Source of the DNA: JAJPIG01 sp035504735
Lineage (GTDB): Bacteria > Desulfobacterota > Binatia > Binatales > Binataceae
Length of the DNA: 64,000 nt
Reading direction: 5' to 3'
NCBI GenBank assembly: GCA_035504735.1
Contig: DATJRJ010000256.1
Location: 61,142-125,141 of the forward strand
Part shown: one piece after another, positions 1 to 9,307 of the stretch
How positions within the stretch are numbered: position 1 is the stretch's first letter
Layout of the letters: every line of letters starts with the position of its first letter
The notes under the pieces: model-generated
Databases searched by the model: none
What the model saw: only the letters and a program-made list of their open reading frames with translations
Told to the model about the DNA's origin: nothing
Program-made: the position numbers and the translations under genes

Positions 1-1
1 C

Positions 2-1333
2 GCGGCCGCGCTCGCGCGTCTGCTCGTAACCACCGGCCGGCCGGATATCGCGGTTTCCGCGCTGCCGGGCGAATTCGTCGCCAAGCGGCTACTCGAATTA
101 CCGTTTAACGACCGGCGCCGCCTCAATCAGGTGGTCCCGTTCGCCCTCGAGGAGCATCTGCCCTTCCCGGTCGACGACGCGGTGGTGGCCTTCGTTCGCC
201 TCGGCCAGGAAGACGGCCAGACGCAAGTGATCGCGGCCTGTGCCCGTCATCATCACGTCAAGGAACATCTCGAATTGCTTGCCCACGCTGGTCTCAACCC
301 AAAAACTGTCACGCTGAGCGGCCTGGCGCTGGCGCTCCTGATGGCGCGCAGCCGCAATGGTCATACCGGATCGCATTTAATCGTCAACGTCGATGACAGC
401 TCGGCCTCGGTCATGCTGTTGGACGCGGCCGGCACGCCTCGCGCGATGCGTACGGTAGCGATGACGAACCCGGGACGCGGTAGCACGACGCCGCTGCCGG
501 TGGTACCCGGCGCAGCGATCTTGAACTCGGTGCGCCAGATGATGCTGGCTCATCAGATCGAAGCGGACGAAGCCGATCTGGTGCTGACCGGTTCCGGAGC
601 GGCGCCCCGGATCAGAACCCAAATCGCCGAGGGGCTGGCGATCAAAGTTCGCGCCGCAGAAGATTTCGATCTGGGCCGCACCTTTGGCGGTGCTCCGCCG
701 GACGCGGCGCGCTTCAGCGGCTGTCTGGCGATGCTGATCGGCGAAGTACCGGGTCATCCGGTTGAGTTGCTCAATTTCCGCCAGGGCGAGTTTACTTTTC
801 ATGGCCGTACCGGCGATCTCACACCGCTCAGACTCTCGGGTGCGCTGGCGGCAGGTCTGGCCTTCTTTGCACTGGTGCATTTCTTCCTGGGGCTCTCGGT
901 CGATCTCGGCCGTCTGAACACGATCAACCGCGAGATCGCGATGGCCGCGGCGCCCGCTTTGGGCAGCACAGCCATTGAGGGTGATGCTAGAAAGGCCTTG
1001 GGCGGCAAGCTGGTCGCGATGCGCAAGCAGCTTAAACTGCTGGGCGACAATGGCGGACATGGCTCGCCGCTCGATACTTTGCTCGCGGTCTCACGCGCAA
1101 TCGGGCGCGGGCTACCCGTCGAGATGACCGATGTAACTATCGACAACGGCACGCTTAAGGTCATGGGCAAGGCGAACTCCTTCGCCACCATCGACCAGGT
1201 CAAGCTGGCTCTCACGCGCAGCGGATATTTTGAGGACATCCAGGTTACCGATGCCAAGGCCTCCGCCACGGCCGACAAGGTTGACTTCCGGCTGAGCGCC
1301 ACGCCGCGCGAATCCGCGCTGGGGACGGAATAG
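2..1333 (+). CDS. gspL: Type II secretion protein GspL (5' end outside window)
   Basis: GspL is the inner-membrane protein that links the secretion ATPase GspE to the pseudopilus assembly platform. The frame is open to the window edge, so the N-terminus is missing; 443 residues are visible. Near the start is the PilM/GspL hallmark LNQVVPFALEEHLPF, followed by the actin-like cytoplasmic domain. One hydrophobic segment (about visible residues 278-300, GLAFFALVHFFLGL) is followed by a PilN-like periplasmic domain. gspM follows within a few bases and gspN overlaps gspM, the usual L-M-N order at the end of a T2SS operon. The family call is confident; the substrate of the system is unknown. Confidence 0.85.
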   Translation, partial: AAALARLLVTTGRPDIAVSALPGEFVAKRLLELPFNDRRRLNQVVPFALEEHLPFPVDDAVVAFVRLGQEDGQTQVIAACARHHHVKEHLELLAHAGLNPKTVTLSGLALALLMARSRNGHTGSHLIVNVDDSSASVMLLDAAGTPRAMRTVAMTNPGRGSTTPLPVVPGAAILNSVRQMMLAHQIEADEADLVLTGSGAAPRIRTQIAEGLAIKVRAAEDFDLGRTFGGAPPDAARFSGCLAMLIGEVPGHPVELLNFRQGEFTFHGRTGDLTPLRLSGALAAGLAFFALVHFFLGLSVDLGRLNTINREIAMAAAPALGSTAIEGDARKALGGKLVAMRKQLKLLGDNGGHGSPLDTLLAVSRAIGRGLPVEMTDVTIDNGTLKVMGKANSFATIDQVKLALTRSGYFEDIQVTDAKASATADKVDFRLSATPRESALGTE

Positions 1334-1360
1334 GCAGTGCTCGAGGGGCTGCGGGGAATT

Positions 1361-2023
1361 ATGGACTGGTTTAGAGATCTGATGGGCCGGATTCGCGATC
1401 AAATTGGATCGCGGATCGGACGCGTGCTGGGCCCGCAAATCGCCCGTATGCATGGCGCTGTCGACCCGCATCTGAAGCAGTTGCGCGTTCATTACAACCG
1501 CCTTGAACCGCGCGAGAAGCTGCTGGTGCGAATCGCCGGCGGACTGCTCGCTGTCTTCCTGATCTACAATCTGATCTATCTCCCGGTCGTCGATTTGCGG
1601 GCCGGCCTCAACGATCGGGTCGCCGATCGCCAGCGCGAACTGGCCGAGGTTCGTGCCATGACGCGCACCTATCTGCATCTCGAGAGCGAGCTCGCGGTGG
1701 CGCGCAAACGCACGGTCCCCGGCGGCAGGGACTTCTCGCTCTTCTCGGTGGTCGAAAAGGCGCTCAGCGACAGTGTCGGCCGCGACAAGCTCGGTTCGAT
1801 CACGCCGGGTGTGGATCGTAAGGTCGCCGATGGGATGGTGGAATACAGCGTCGATCTGCAGCTCACCAATCTGAGCCTGCCGCAGCTGGTTGACGCGCTC
1901 TATCGCCTGCAGACGCTGCCGGTGCCGGTCGGTGTTTCGACCATCCACATCCGGCGCCGCTTTCAGGATCCGCACAGTTACGATGTCGACATGACCTGCG
2001 TCGCGCTGGCCAAGAATGCCTGA
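1361..2023 (+). CDS. gspM: Type II secretion protein GspM
   Basis: GspM is a bitopic inner-membrane protein that dimerises with GspL in the T2SS platform. The 220-residue product has a charged N-terminal cytoplasmic part, one membrane helix around residues 58-80 (RIAGGLLAVFLIYNLIYLPV), a coiled-coil-prone stretch and a small ferredoxin-like periplasmic domain, as in GspM/PilO. I chose the ATG preceded by GGGGA; an in-frame GTG at 1337, three bases after the gspL stop, would add eight residues and is equally possible. Similarity across GspM proteins is weak, so position between gspL and gspN carries much of the call. Confidence 0.8.
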   Translation: MDWFRDLMGRIRDQIGSRIGRVLGPQIARMHGAVDPHLKQLRVHYNRLEPREKLLVRIAGGLLAVFLIYNLIYLPVVDLRAGLNDRVADRQRELAEVRAMTRTYLHLESELAVARKRTVPGGRDFSLFSVVEKALSDSVGRDKLGSITPGVDRKVADGMVEYSVDLQLTNLSLPQLVDALYRLQTLPVPVGVSTIHIRRRFQDPHSYDVDMTCVALAKNA

Positions 2024-2882
2024 GTTCGCTCACGATCTCTTGAGCGGCGATTTTTGGCGAAGCCGACTGCTCGCGATTTCCTATGCCGGCCTCGGCCTGC
2101 TGCTGTTCTTCATTTTCCTGGCTGCGAATTTTCCCTACGGAGACGCGCTGTCATCGCTGCTCGCGCCGCTCAATCTCGCGCTCACCTACACCGACCATCG
2201 GGCCCGATTGCCGATCGGCGCCGAGCTGGATGGCGTCACGCTCAGCAACACGCTCGCGCCCGGATCGCCGCCGCTGCTCGACGGCGCCAATATCACGCTC
2301 GCGCCGACGCTTGGATCGCTGCTGCTGGTGCGGCCCGGAATCCATCTCAAAGCGGAACTCTACGGCGGCTTCCTGAGCCTGGTGCTCTACCGCATCAGCG
2401 ACGGTGTCGGAGTCGGCGTGGATGCCAGCAATCTCGATCTCAGCCGCTACGACCAGTTGGTGCGGATGGGAGTTAATCTGCGCGGCTTCCTGTCGGGCGA
2501 CGCGTCGGGCTCCGTGCCGGCTGCGAACCCATTGCTTGGCGTCGGTCGCCTCCATCTCAAGATCACTCATTGTGCGCTACGGATTATGCGCGGGATGCCG
2601 ACGCTAAGACTCGGCGATCTCGACGGCTCCGCCCGGCTAGATAATGGCATCTTGACGATCGATTCGCTGGAAGGAACCGGCGGTGATTTACTGGTCAGCG
2701 CCACGGGCATGATTCGGCTGGCACCCGCCCTGCCCGATAGCCTGATCGATCTGCGCGTGAAGCTTGACCCGACTCCCTTGGGCCGCAGTCACCTCGGGCT
2801 TATGCTCCAGATGCTGCCGCATCCGCCGGGCGCGCGGCCCTACTTCTTGCGCGGCCGCCTGTTCGCTCCGGCAATCAGCTGA
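2016..2882 (+). CDS. gspN: Type II secretion protein GspN
   Basis: The 288-residue protein has one N-terminal membrane helix (about residues 21-40, ISYAGLGLLLFFIFLAANFP) followed by a beta-rich periplasmic domain with repeated short strands, the layout of the GspN family described from deltaproteobacterial T2SS operons. GspN is an accessory inner-membrane component present in only some type II systems. The start codon overlaps the end of gspM by eight bases, which suggests translational coupling. It is the last secretion gene here; the next gene is metabolic. Confidence 0.75.
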   Translation: MPEFAHDLLSGDFWRSRLLAISYAGLGLLLFFIFLAANFPYGDALSSLLAPLNLALTYTDHRARLPIGAELDGVTLSNTLAPGSPPLLDGANITLAPTLGSLLLVRPGIHLKAELYGGFLSLVLYRISDGVGVGVDASNLDLSRYDQLVRMGVNLRGFLSGDASGSVPAANPLLGVGRLHLKITHCALRIMRGMPTLRLGDLDGSARLDNGILTIDSLEGTGGDLLVSATGMIRLAPALPDSLIDLRVKLDPTPLGRSHLGLMLQMLPHPPGARPYFLRGRLFAPAIS

Positions 2883-2902
2883 AACCGATCGCAGGTAATT
2901 TG

Positions 2903-3907
2903 ATGGCAGACAGCGGAAAAAAAATCGGCTTGCATATGACGCTCGGCGCCGGCCAACCGGGCCGCTACCCGCAGCTCGCCCGCCGCGCCGAGGAACTCGC
3001 GTACGCCTCGTTGTGGATTGCCGAGGCAGGCAGCGCCGACGGGCTCGTCAGTATGACGGCGTTTGCGGGTGCGACTTCGCGTATCAAAGTCGCCAGTGGC
3101 GTGCTCCCGATCCAGATCCGAACGCCGGCCGCCATGGCGACCGCGTTTCTGACGCTCAACGAAGTTTCGGGCGGCCGCGCGATCGCCGGACTCGGCGTCT
3201 CCAGCCCGATTATCGTCGAGCGGTGGCACGGCGCGGCTTATCGCAAGCCGGTGACCGCGATGCGTGAATGCGTCGCGATCATGCGCCAGCTCTTCAATGA
3301 AGGCCGCTCGAAGTTCGCCGGCGAGATTTACCACTCGGATTTCCGGCTCGGCTTCCGCCCCACGCATCCGGCGCCGCCGCTCTACCTGGCCGCACTGAAT
3401 CCGCCGATGCTCCAGCTGGCGGGTGAGGTCGCCGACGGCGTGCTGCTCAACTACTCCCCGGCGGAAGGGATTCCCGCGATGCTCGCGGAAGTCGATGCCG
3501 GCGCGGCCAAGGCCGGCCGGCCGAGCAACGCTATCGATCGCGCGATCTACATCCGGATGTGCGTGACGCCCGATGAACGTATCGCGCTCGACGCCTTCAA
3601 ACGCGAGCTCGCCGGCTATAGCTTCGTCGACAACTACGACCGGATGTTCGCGCGCTATGGGCTGGGCGCGGAGTTCGCCGAGGTCAGACGGCTATGGAAA
3701 GAAGGCCGGCGCGAGGACGCGCCCGGCGCGATCAGCGATGCGTCGGCGCGCAAGCTCGCTTCCTTCGGCAGTCCCGATGAAGCGCGTGCCATGGTTGCGC
3801 GCTTTCGCGCTGCCGGCGTCAGTTTGCCGGTCATCTTTCCGGTCGGCCCGCGCGAGACCGCCGAGCGCGACTTCCTCGCGACGATGGAAGCGACTGCCGG
3901 AACTTGA
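2903..3907 (+). CDS. LLM-class flavin-dependent oxidoreductase
   Basis: A 334-residue member of the luciferase-like monooxygenase (bacterial luciferase TIM-barrel) family, which uses FMN or coenzyme F420. Typical features are the N-terminal LARRAEELAYASLWIAE segment, the glycine-rich GLGVSSP loop, and the C-terminal half with LAGEVADGVLLN. The spacing fits the F420-type N5,N10-methylenetetrahydromethanopterin reductase-like subgroup, but cofactor and substrate cannot be assigned by eye. The ATG was chosen over a TTG one codon upstream. It lies 20 bases after gspN on the same strand and is convergent with the acyl-CoA dehydrogenase downstream. Confidence 0.85.
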   Translation: MADSGKKIGLHMTLGAGQPGRYPQLARRAEELAYASLWIAEAGSADGLVSMTAFAGATSRIKVASGVLPIQIRTPAAMATAFLTLNEVSGGRAIAGLGVSSPIIVERWHGAAYRKPVTAMRECVAIMRQLFNEGRSKFAGEIYHSDFRLGFRPTHPAPPLYLAALNPPMLQLAGEVADGVLLNYSPAEGIPAMLAEVDAGAAKAGRPSNAIDRAIYIRMCVTPDERIALDAFKRELAGYSFVDNYDRMFARYGLGAEFAEVRRLWKEGRREDAPGAISDASARKLASFGSPDEARAMVARFRAAGVSLPVIFPVGPRETAERDFLATMEATAGT

Positions 3908-4022
3908 ACGTCCTCTTCTGATCCGACCAAGGAATCCGCTCGCTCCGCGTTAGATACAACAGCCGACAATACTGCCTCGTCGGCGAAGATGGTGTCTGTC
4001 GGAAGCGGGGCTGAACCCTGCT

Positions 4023-5183
4023 TCAGGCGGGGGTGGCGCCGTCGCGCAGCAGAGATTTCGCGATAATCATGCGGAGGATTTCGCTGCTGCCTTCGCCGAT
4101 CTCAGCGATCTTCGCATCGCGCATATAGCGCTCGACCGGGAAGTCGGTCATGTAGCCGTAGCCGCCATGGATCTGGACCGCCTTGATCGTCGCCCACATC
4201 GCGGTTTCTGACGCGCACAGCTTCGCCATCGCGGCTTCGCGGCCGAACGGGCGGTGTGAGTCGCGGAGCTGGGCGGCACGACAGGTCAGCATCCAGGCCG
4301 CGTCGATCCGGGTCGCCATGTCGGCGAGCATCCATTGGATGGCCTGGAAATCCGCGATCGGTTTGCCGAACTGCTTGCGCTCGCGTGCGTACGCGACAGA
4401 GTCCTCGAGCGCGCCGCGCGCGATGCCCGCGGCGAAGCCGGCGATCCCGATCCGTCCGCCTTCCAGCACACTTATGGTCTGCGGACGAAAACCGCGACCG
4501 GGCTCGCCGATCAGGTTGGATGCGGGCACGCTCAGATTATCGAAGATCACCTCGGCGGTGTCCGACGCGCGCATCCCAAGCTTTTCGATCTTGCGGCCGT
4601 TGCTGAGTCCCGGTGAACCGCGCTCGACGATAAACGCCGAAATGCCGTCGTGGCCGCGCGCGGGGTCCGTGCGCGCCATCACCACCAGCACCTCGGCGAG
4701 GTTGCCGTTGGTGATAAACAGCTTGCTGCCGTTGATAACGTAATGGTCGCCGTCACGGACGGCGGCGGTGCGAAGCGCAGCGGCATCGGAACCCGAGTCG
4801 GGCTCGGTCAGGCACCAGGCGGCCAGTTTCTTGGCGCTGATCAGGTCGGGAAGATAGCGCGCCTTCTGTTCTTCCGAACCGAACATCGCGATATGGCCGC
4901 TGCCGAGCGACATGTGCGCGGCGCATGACAATCCGATCGATGCGTCGTAACGCGAGATTCCCTCGACCACCAGCACCTGCGAGAGGGTGTCGGCGCCGGC
5001 ACCGCCGTAAACCTGCGGAAACGCAACGCCGAGGAAGCCAAGTGCGCCGAGTTTCTCGACCACCGCGCGCGGAAAGAACTCCTCGCGATCCCATTTTGCA
5101 GAGTGCGGCTTGATTTCGCGCTCGGCGAAGGCGATCAGGGTTTCGCAAATCTGACGCTGCTCGTGGGTCAGGTCGAAGTTCAT
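4023..5183 (-). CDS. Acyl-CoA dehydrogenase (first of two)
   Basis: An FAD enzyme that introduces an alpha,beta double bond into an acyl-CoA and passes electrons to ETF. The 386-residue length and motifs are those of the short/medium-chain family: CLTEPDSGSDAA for FAD/substrate contacts, FITNG, ALEDSVAYARERKQFG, QIHGGYGY, and the C-terminal EGSSEI in which Glu364 aligns with the catalytic base of medium-chain dehydrogenase. The usual Tyr before this Glu is Gly here. The start MNFDLTHEQ is the family norm; an upstream in-frame start would overlap the preceding gene. It is the last gene of the mutase operon, seven bases after the B12-binding subunit. Confidence 0.92.
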   Translation of the reverse strand: MNFDLTHEQRQICETLIAFAEREIKPHSAKWDREEFFPRAVVEKLGALGFLGVAFPQVYGGAGADTLSQVLVVEGISRYDASIGLSCAAHMSLGSGHIAMFGSEEQKARYLPDLISAKKLAAWCLTEPDSGSDAAALRTAAVRDGDHYVINGSKLFITNGNLAEVLVVMARTDPARGHDGISAFIVERGSPGLSNGRKIEKLGMRASDTAEVIFDNLSVPASNLIGEPGRGFRPQTISVLEGGRIGIAGFAAGIARGALEDSVAYARERKQFGKPIADFQAIQWMLADMATRIDAAWMLTCRAAQLRDSHRPFGREAAMAKLCASETAMWATIKAVQIHGGYGYMTDFPVERYMRDAKIAEIGEGSSEILRMIIAKSLLRDGATPA

Positions 5184-5190
5184 GGTGATA

Positions 5191-5610
5191 TCAGGCGCGC
5201 GGTTGGACGTTCTCACGCACCCACTTGATAATCTGCTCGGTGGTGGCTCCGGGCGTGAAAATCGCCTTGACGCCGGCGGCGGCGAGCGCGCGCGCGTCGT
5301 CCTCGGGAATTATGCCGCCGCCGAAGACCGCGATGTCGCCGGCACCGCGTTCTTTCAAAAGCCGTAGCACTTCAGGGAAGAGCGTCATGTGCGCGCCCGA
5401 GAGCACACTCAGGCCGACTGCGTCGACGTCTTCCTGCACGGCGGCCTCAGCGATCATCTCGGGCGTCTGATGGAGCCCGGTGTAGATCACCTCGAAGCCG
5501 CCATCGCGGAGAGCGCGGGCGATTATTTTGGCGCCGCGATCATGGCCGTCGAGGCCTGGCTTGGCCACGAGGATTCTGAGTCTTCGTCCGTCCATCGCTC
5601 TCAGAGCCAT
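5191..5610 (-). CDS. Cobalamin-binding small subunit of acyl-CoA mutase (IcmB/McmA2-like)
   Basis: The 139-residue product is a stand-alone B12-binding domain. It carries the base-off DxHxxG signature in PGLDGHDRGAKI, where the His replaces dimethylbenzimidazole as lower cobalt ligand, then the SxL (LSVLSGAH) and GG (FGGGIIP) elements. Its length matches separate small subunits such as IcmB. The first ATG overlaps the large-subunit gene by ten bases; a second ATG at 5595 would remove five residues and leave a short gap. It must work with the adjacent large subunit, which lacks a B12 domain. Confidence 0.9.
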   Translation of the reverse strand: MALRAMDGRRLRILVAKPGLDGHDRGAKIIARALRDGGFEVIYTGLHQTPEMIAEAAVQEDVDAVGLSVLSGAHMTLFPEVLRLLKERGAGDIAVFGGGIIPEDDARALAAAGVKAIFTPGATTEQIIKWVRENVQPRA

Positions 5611-7235
5611 CCAGGGTCGGTATAGACGCCGAACTCAGTGCGGAATACGTCGCTGATTTCGCCGATCGTGGCTTCGCGGCGGACCGCCTCGCAAATCGGA
5701 TCCATCAGGTTCTCGCCCGAGCGGCAGGCCTCGCCAACGCATCTCAGCGCTTCGTTGACCGACGCAGCGTTGCGCGCGCTTTTCATCTCGCGCAGTCGTT
5801 CGCGCTGATGCTTTTCGATTCCCGGATCAATAATCAGCCGTTCAATCCGCTGTCCGTCTTCCATCTGATACTTGTTGACGCCGACTACGGTCTTCGCGCC
5901 CAGTTCGAGCTGACGCTGGTAGTTGAAGGCCGCCTCGGCGATTTCGCGCTGCGGGTAGCCGCGTTCGATCGCGTTGATCATGCCGCCGAACTCGTCGATG
6001 CGATCGATATACGCAAGCGCGTCGCGCTCCATCCGATCGGTCAGCGCCTCGATCGCATAGCTGCCGCCGAGTGGATCGACGGTGTTGATGACGCCAGTCT
6101 CCTCGGCGATGATCTGCTGGGTGCGCAGCGCCACCATCACGGCTTCTTCAGTCGGCAGCGCGTAAGTCTCGTCCATCGAATTCGTATGCATCGATTGTGT
6201 GCCGCCGAGTACGCCGGCCAAGGCCTGGATCGCGACCCGCACGATATTGTTGAGCGGTTGTTGCGCGGTCAGCGAGACTCCGGCCGTCTGCGCGTGGGTC
6301 CGCAGCATCATCGAGCGCGGGTTTTTGGCGCCGAAGCGATCCTTCATCAGCCGCGCCCACATCCGGCGCGCCGCGCGGAGTTTGGCGATCTCTTCGAGGA
6401 AATCGTTATGCAGGTCCCAGAAGAACGACAGACGCGGGGCGAACTCGTCGACGGCGAGGCCGCGACGCAACGCCTCCTCGACGTAGCAGATGCCGTCAGC
6501 GATTGTGAATGCCAGTTCCTGAACGGCAGTCGAGCCGGCCTCGCGAATGTGGTAGCCGGAGATTGAAACCGGATGCCAGCGCGGCAGCCGGCGGGCGCAG
6601 AACTCAACCATGTCGGTGACGATTCGGAGCGACGGCTCGGGCGGTGAGATCCATTCGCGCTGCGCGATAAACTCTTTGAGCATGTCGTTCTGAATGGTGC
6701 CGGCGAGGCGCTCCCAGGGCACGCCCTGACGCTCGGCGGCGACCAGGTACATCGCGAGCGCAATCGAGGCGGTGCAGTTGATCGTCATCGAGGTGGTGAC
6801 GTCGGCCAGCGGAATCCGATCGAACAGCGCCAGCATATCGTGGATCGAGCTGACCGAGACGCCCTCGCGTCCGACCTCGCCCTCGGCGCGTTCATGGTCG
6901 GCGTCGTAGCCCATCAGCGCCGGCATATCGAAGGCGACCGACAATCCGGTCTGTCCCTGCTCGAGCAGAAAGCGCAGGCGGGCATTGGTATCGCCGGGCA
7001 GTCCGTAGCCGGCGAATTCGCGCATCGTCCACAGCCTGCCGCGATACATCGAACCGTAGACGCCACGCGTGTATGGATATTCGCCCGGCTGGCCGAGCTT
7101 GTCATCGTAGCTGCCGGAAATATCTTCGGGTCCGTAGAGCGGATCGATCTCGAGATCGGATACGGTCGAGAAACGCGCCGGGCGTTCAGCCGACTTCGCG
7201 TAAGTGCTGTTCAGCCATTCGCGCTTGCTTGTCAC
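5601..7235 (-). CDS. B12-dependent acyl-CoA mutase large subunit, isobutyryl-CoA-mutase-like
   Basis: The 544-residue protein contains the substrate-binding TIM barrel of the methylmalonyl-CoA mutase family but no B12 domain. Conserved parts include PYTRGVYGSMY, LSVAFDMP, the SGYHIREAG loop with Tyr228-His229, and FAPRLSFFWD. Two residues that decide substrate differ from methylmalonyl-CoA mutase. The position of Propionibacterium Tyr89 is Phe74 (REFAG), and that of Arg207, which binds the substrate carboxylate, is Gln192 (FIAQREW). Phe/Gln is the known isobutyryl-CoA mutase pair. Automated tools would probably call it methylmalonyl-CoA mutase. I infer a carboxylate-free acyl-CoA substrate, such as isobutyryl- or n-butyryl-CoA. 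No MeaB-type chaperone gene is seen nearby. Confidence 0.9.
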   Translation of the reverse strand: MTSKREWLNSTYAKSAERPARFSTVSDLEIDPLYGPEDISGSYDDKLGQPGEYPYTRGVYGSMYRGRLWTMREFAGYGLPGDTNARLRFLLEQGQTGLSVAFDMPALMGYDADHERAEGEVGREGVSVSSIHDMLALFDRIPLADVTTSMTINCTASIALAMYLVAAERQGVPWERLAGTIQNDMLKEFIAQREWISPPEPSLRIVTDMVEFCARRLPRWHPVSISGYHIREAGSTAVQELAFTIADGICYVEEALRRGLAVDEFAPRLSFFWDLHNDFLEEIAKLRAARRMWARLMKDRFGAKNPRSMMLRTHAQTAGVSLTAQQPLNNIVRVAIQALAGVLGGTQSMHTNSMDETYALPTEEAVMVALRTQQIIAEETGVINTVDPLGGSYAIEALTDRMERDALAYIDRIDEFGGMINAIERGYPQREIAEAAFNYQRQLELGAKTVVGVNKYQMEDGQRIERLIIDPGIEKHQRERLREMKSARNAASVNEALRCVGEACRSGENLMDPICEAVRREATIGEISDVFRTEFGVYTDPGWL

Positions 7236-7244
7236 ACCGATACC

Positions 7245-8390
7245 TCAGCGGTTGCCGGCCACGTAGCTCGCGATCACCATCCGCTGCACTTCGGAGGTGC
7301 CCTCGTAAATTTCGGTGATCTTGGCGTCGCGGAAATAACGCTCGACCTTGAACTCGCGCGTGTAGCCGTAGCCGCCGTGAATCTGGATTGCCTCGGTGGT
7401 GGCGCGCATCGCGGTCTCCGCGGCATACAGCTTGGCGATCGATGCTTCGCGCGTGCAGGGTCGCCCGTCGTCCTTGAGCACCGCCGCCCGCCAGGTCAAC
7501 AGGCGCGCCGCATCGACTTCGAGCGCCATGTCGGCGAGCTTGAACTGGATCGCCTGATGGCGCGCGATGGGGCCGCCGAAAGCCTTGCGCGTGTTGGCAT
7601 AGGCGAGCGAATCCTCGAGCGCGGCGCGTCCGATACCGACCGCCTGTGCCGCGATCCCGATTCGTCCGCCGTCGAGTGTCTTCATGGCGGCCCGGAAACC
7701 GTCGCCCTCGGCGCCCAGCAGGTTGGCGCGCGGCACCCGCAAATCGTTGATGCTGATCTGCGCGCTGTGCGCGGCGTGGATTCCGAGCTTTTCCTCGGTC
7801 CGCGCGATCTGCCATCCGGGGGATGAGGTCTCGACGATGAACGCGCTGACGCCACGATGACCCTGCGCAGGATCAGTCGCCGCGAAGACGATCGCGACCG
7901 CGGCCTGCGGGCCGTTGGTAATGAAATTCTTGGTGCCGTTCAGCACGTAGGAATCGCCGTCGGCGACCGCGCGGGTCCGCTGCGCGGCAGCGTCCGAGCC
8001 CGCCTGCGGCTCGGTAAGCGCGAAGCATCCGAGCCACTCGCCGCTCGCCATCCGGGGGATAAATTGCGCGCGCTGCGCGTCGCTGCCGAGGCCGAGAATC
8101 GGCCAGGTTGCGAGCGAGGAATGGGCCGAGACAATCGTGCCGGTCGCGGCGCACGCCACCGAGAGCTCTTCGATCGTCAGCGCGTAGCTGACGTTATCGA
8201 GCCCCGCCCCACCCCACTTCTCGGGCACGAACACACCCATCATCCCGAGCCGTCCCAGCTCGGCGATGATTTCCGCTGGATAGCGATGGGTCCGATCCGT
8301 TTCGACGGCCACGGCCGCCAGCCGCTCGCGTGCGAAGCGCCGCGCGGTGTCGCGCGTCTGGCGTTGGGCTTCGTTCAGTTCCAGGTCCAT
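7245..8390 (-). CDS. Acyl-CoA dehydrogenase (second of two)
   Basis: A 381-residue paralogue of the acyl-CoA dehydrogenase at the other end of this operon. It has ALTEPQAGSDAA, the FITNG loop, QIHGGYGYTREF, and a canonical YEGTSEVQR with Glu363 as the expected catalytic base. The start MDLELNEAQ matches family N-termini; eight further in-frame codons upstream are probably untranslated. Nine bases separate it from the mutase large-subunit gene. Two different dehydrogenases flanking a mutase suggest that substrate and rearranged product are each oxidised, or that branched and straight acyl-CoAs are handled separately; this is inference. Confidence 0.92.
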   Translation of the reverse strand: MDLELNEAQRQTRDTARRFARERLAAVAVETDRTHRYPAEIIAELGRLGMMGVFVPEKWGGAGLDNVSYALTIEELSVACAATGTIVSAHSSLATWPILGLGSDAQRAQFIPRMASGEWLGCFALTEPQAGSDAAAQRTRAVADGDSYVLNGTKNFITNGPQAAVAIVFAATDPAQGHRGVSAFIVETSSPGWQIARTEEKLGIHAAHSAQISINDLRVPRANLLGAEGDGFRAAMKTLDGGRIGIAAQAVGIGRAALEDSLAYANTRKAFGGPIARHQAIQFKLADMALEVDAARLLTWRAAVLKDDGRPCTREASIAKLYAAETAMRATTEAIQIHGGYGYTREFKVERYFRDAKITEIYEGTSEVQRMVIASYVAGNR

Positions 8391-8520
8391 CTCGGATCGC
8401 TTCCCACGCGGCACTTTCGCGCGCGGCGCGCCCGCAAATAAAAAGGCTTGCGCTTCTTACTTCAAGTTTTAGCCTAGAGATTCACTCGGCGCCATAGAAC
8501 GCGACGGCATGGGCTGGGGT

Positions 8521-9300
8521 CTAGCGATGCTGCCAAGCGGGCTTGCGTTTCCCGACGAAGGCGGCAGTGCCCTCGATCCGATCAGCGCTGGCGAAGGTGA
8601 CGCCAAAGGCCTCCTGCTCGAAACGCAATCCCGACTCCTCGGTCATCGTGACGGAAGCGTGCAGAGCGGCCTTAGCCTGCCGGATCGCGACGGCTGGCTT
8701 CTGAGCGAGTTTCTCGGCCAGGCTGCGCGCCACCGGTAGCAGCTCGGCGGGCTCGACGATCTGGGCCGCAAGTCCCCATTGGAAGGCCAACTTCGCATCG
8801 AACATCTCGCCGGAAAAGATAATTTCGCGCGCGCGATTGAGACCGATGCGGCGCGGAAGCCGTTGCGTGCCACCGAAACCCGGAATCAGCCCGAGGTTCA
8901 CTTCCGGCTGGCCGAAGCGCGCCTTGTCGCTGACGATTATCAGGTCACAGGCGAGCGCCAGCTCCAGCCCGCCGCCGAGCGCGAAGCCGTTCACAGCCGC
9001 GATGACCGGAATCGGCAGTCCCTCAATCAGGTTCATCACGTGATGGCCGAAGTGCGAGAACTCGAGCCCGTCGATTGTCGACATGGTGGCCATCGCAGCC
9101 ACGTCCGCGCCGGCAACGAAGGCGCGCTCGCCCGTGCCGGTGATGATCAGCACGCGCACCGACGGATCGCGCCGAATCTCGTGCAGGACGTCGAGGATTT
9201 CGCCCAGCAGCTCGCGGTTAAGTGCGTTGAGCGCCTGCGGGCGGTTGATAGTCAGGGTCGCGACTGCGGCACGATCGAAAATGACGTTCCTGTATTCCAA
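8521..9300 (-). CDS. Enoyl-CoA hydratase/isomerase (crotonase family)
   Basis: Adds water across the double bond of enoyl-CoA in beta-oxidation. The 259-residue protein has the oxyanion-hole AFVAGADVAAM segment, GGGLELALACD with Glu113, and GQPEVNLGLIPG with Glu133. These align with the two catalytic glutamates of rat hydratase (20 residues apart in both), so hydratase activity is likely. No ATG is available at the expected place. A TTG preceded by GGAGGG at seven bases gives the usual N-terminus, and I chose it. It is the first gene of the minus-strand mutase operon and divergent from the CoA-transferase gene. Confidence 0.9.
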   Translation of the reverse strand: MEYRNVIFDRAAVATLTINRPQALNALNRELLGEILDVLHEIRRDPSVRVLIITGTGERAFVAGADVAAMATMSTIDGLEFSHFGHHVMNLIEGLPIPVIAAVNGFALGGGLELALACDLIIVSDKARFGQPEVNLGLIPGFGGTQRLPRRIGLNRAREIIFSGEMFDAKLAFQWGLAAQIVEPAELLPVARSLAEKLAQKPAVAIRQAKAALHASVTMTEESGLRFEQEAFGVTFASADRIEGTAAFVGKRKPAWQHR

Positions 9301-9307
9301 GGCGTGG

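Noticed and set aside
4003..4023. Hairpin AAGCGGGG/CCCTGCTT between convergent genes as terminator
   Set aside because: It includes a G-T pair, overlaps the last codons of the acyl-CoA dehydrogenase gene and has no T-run.
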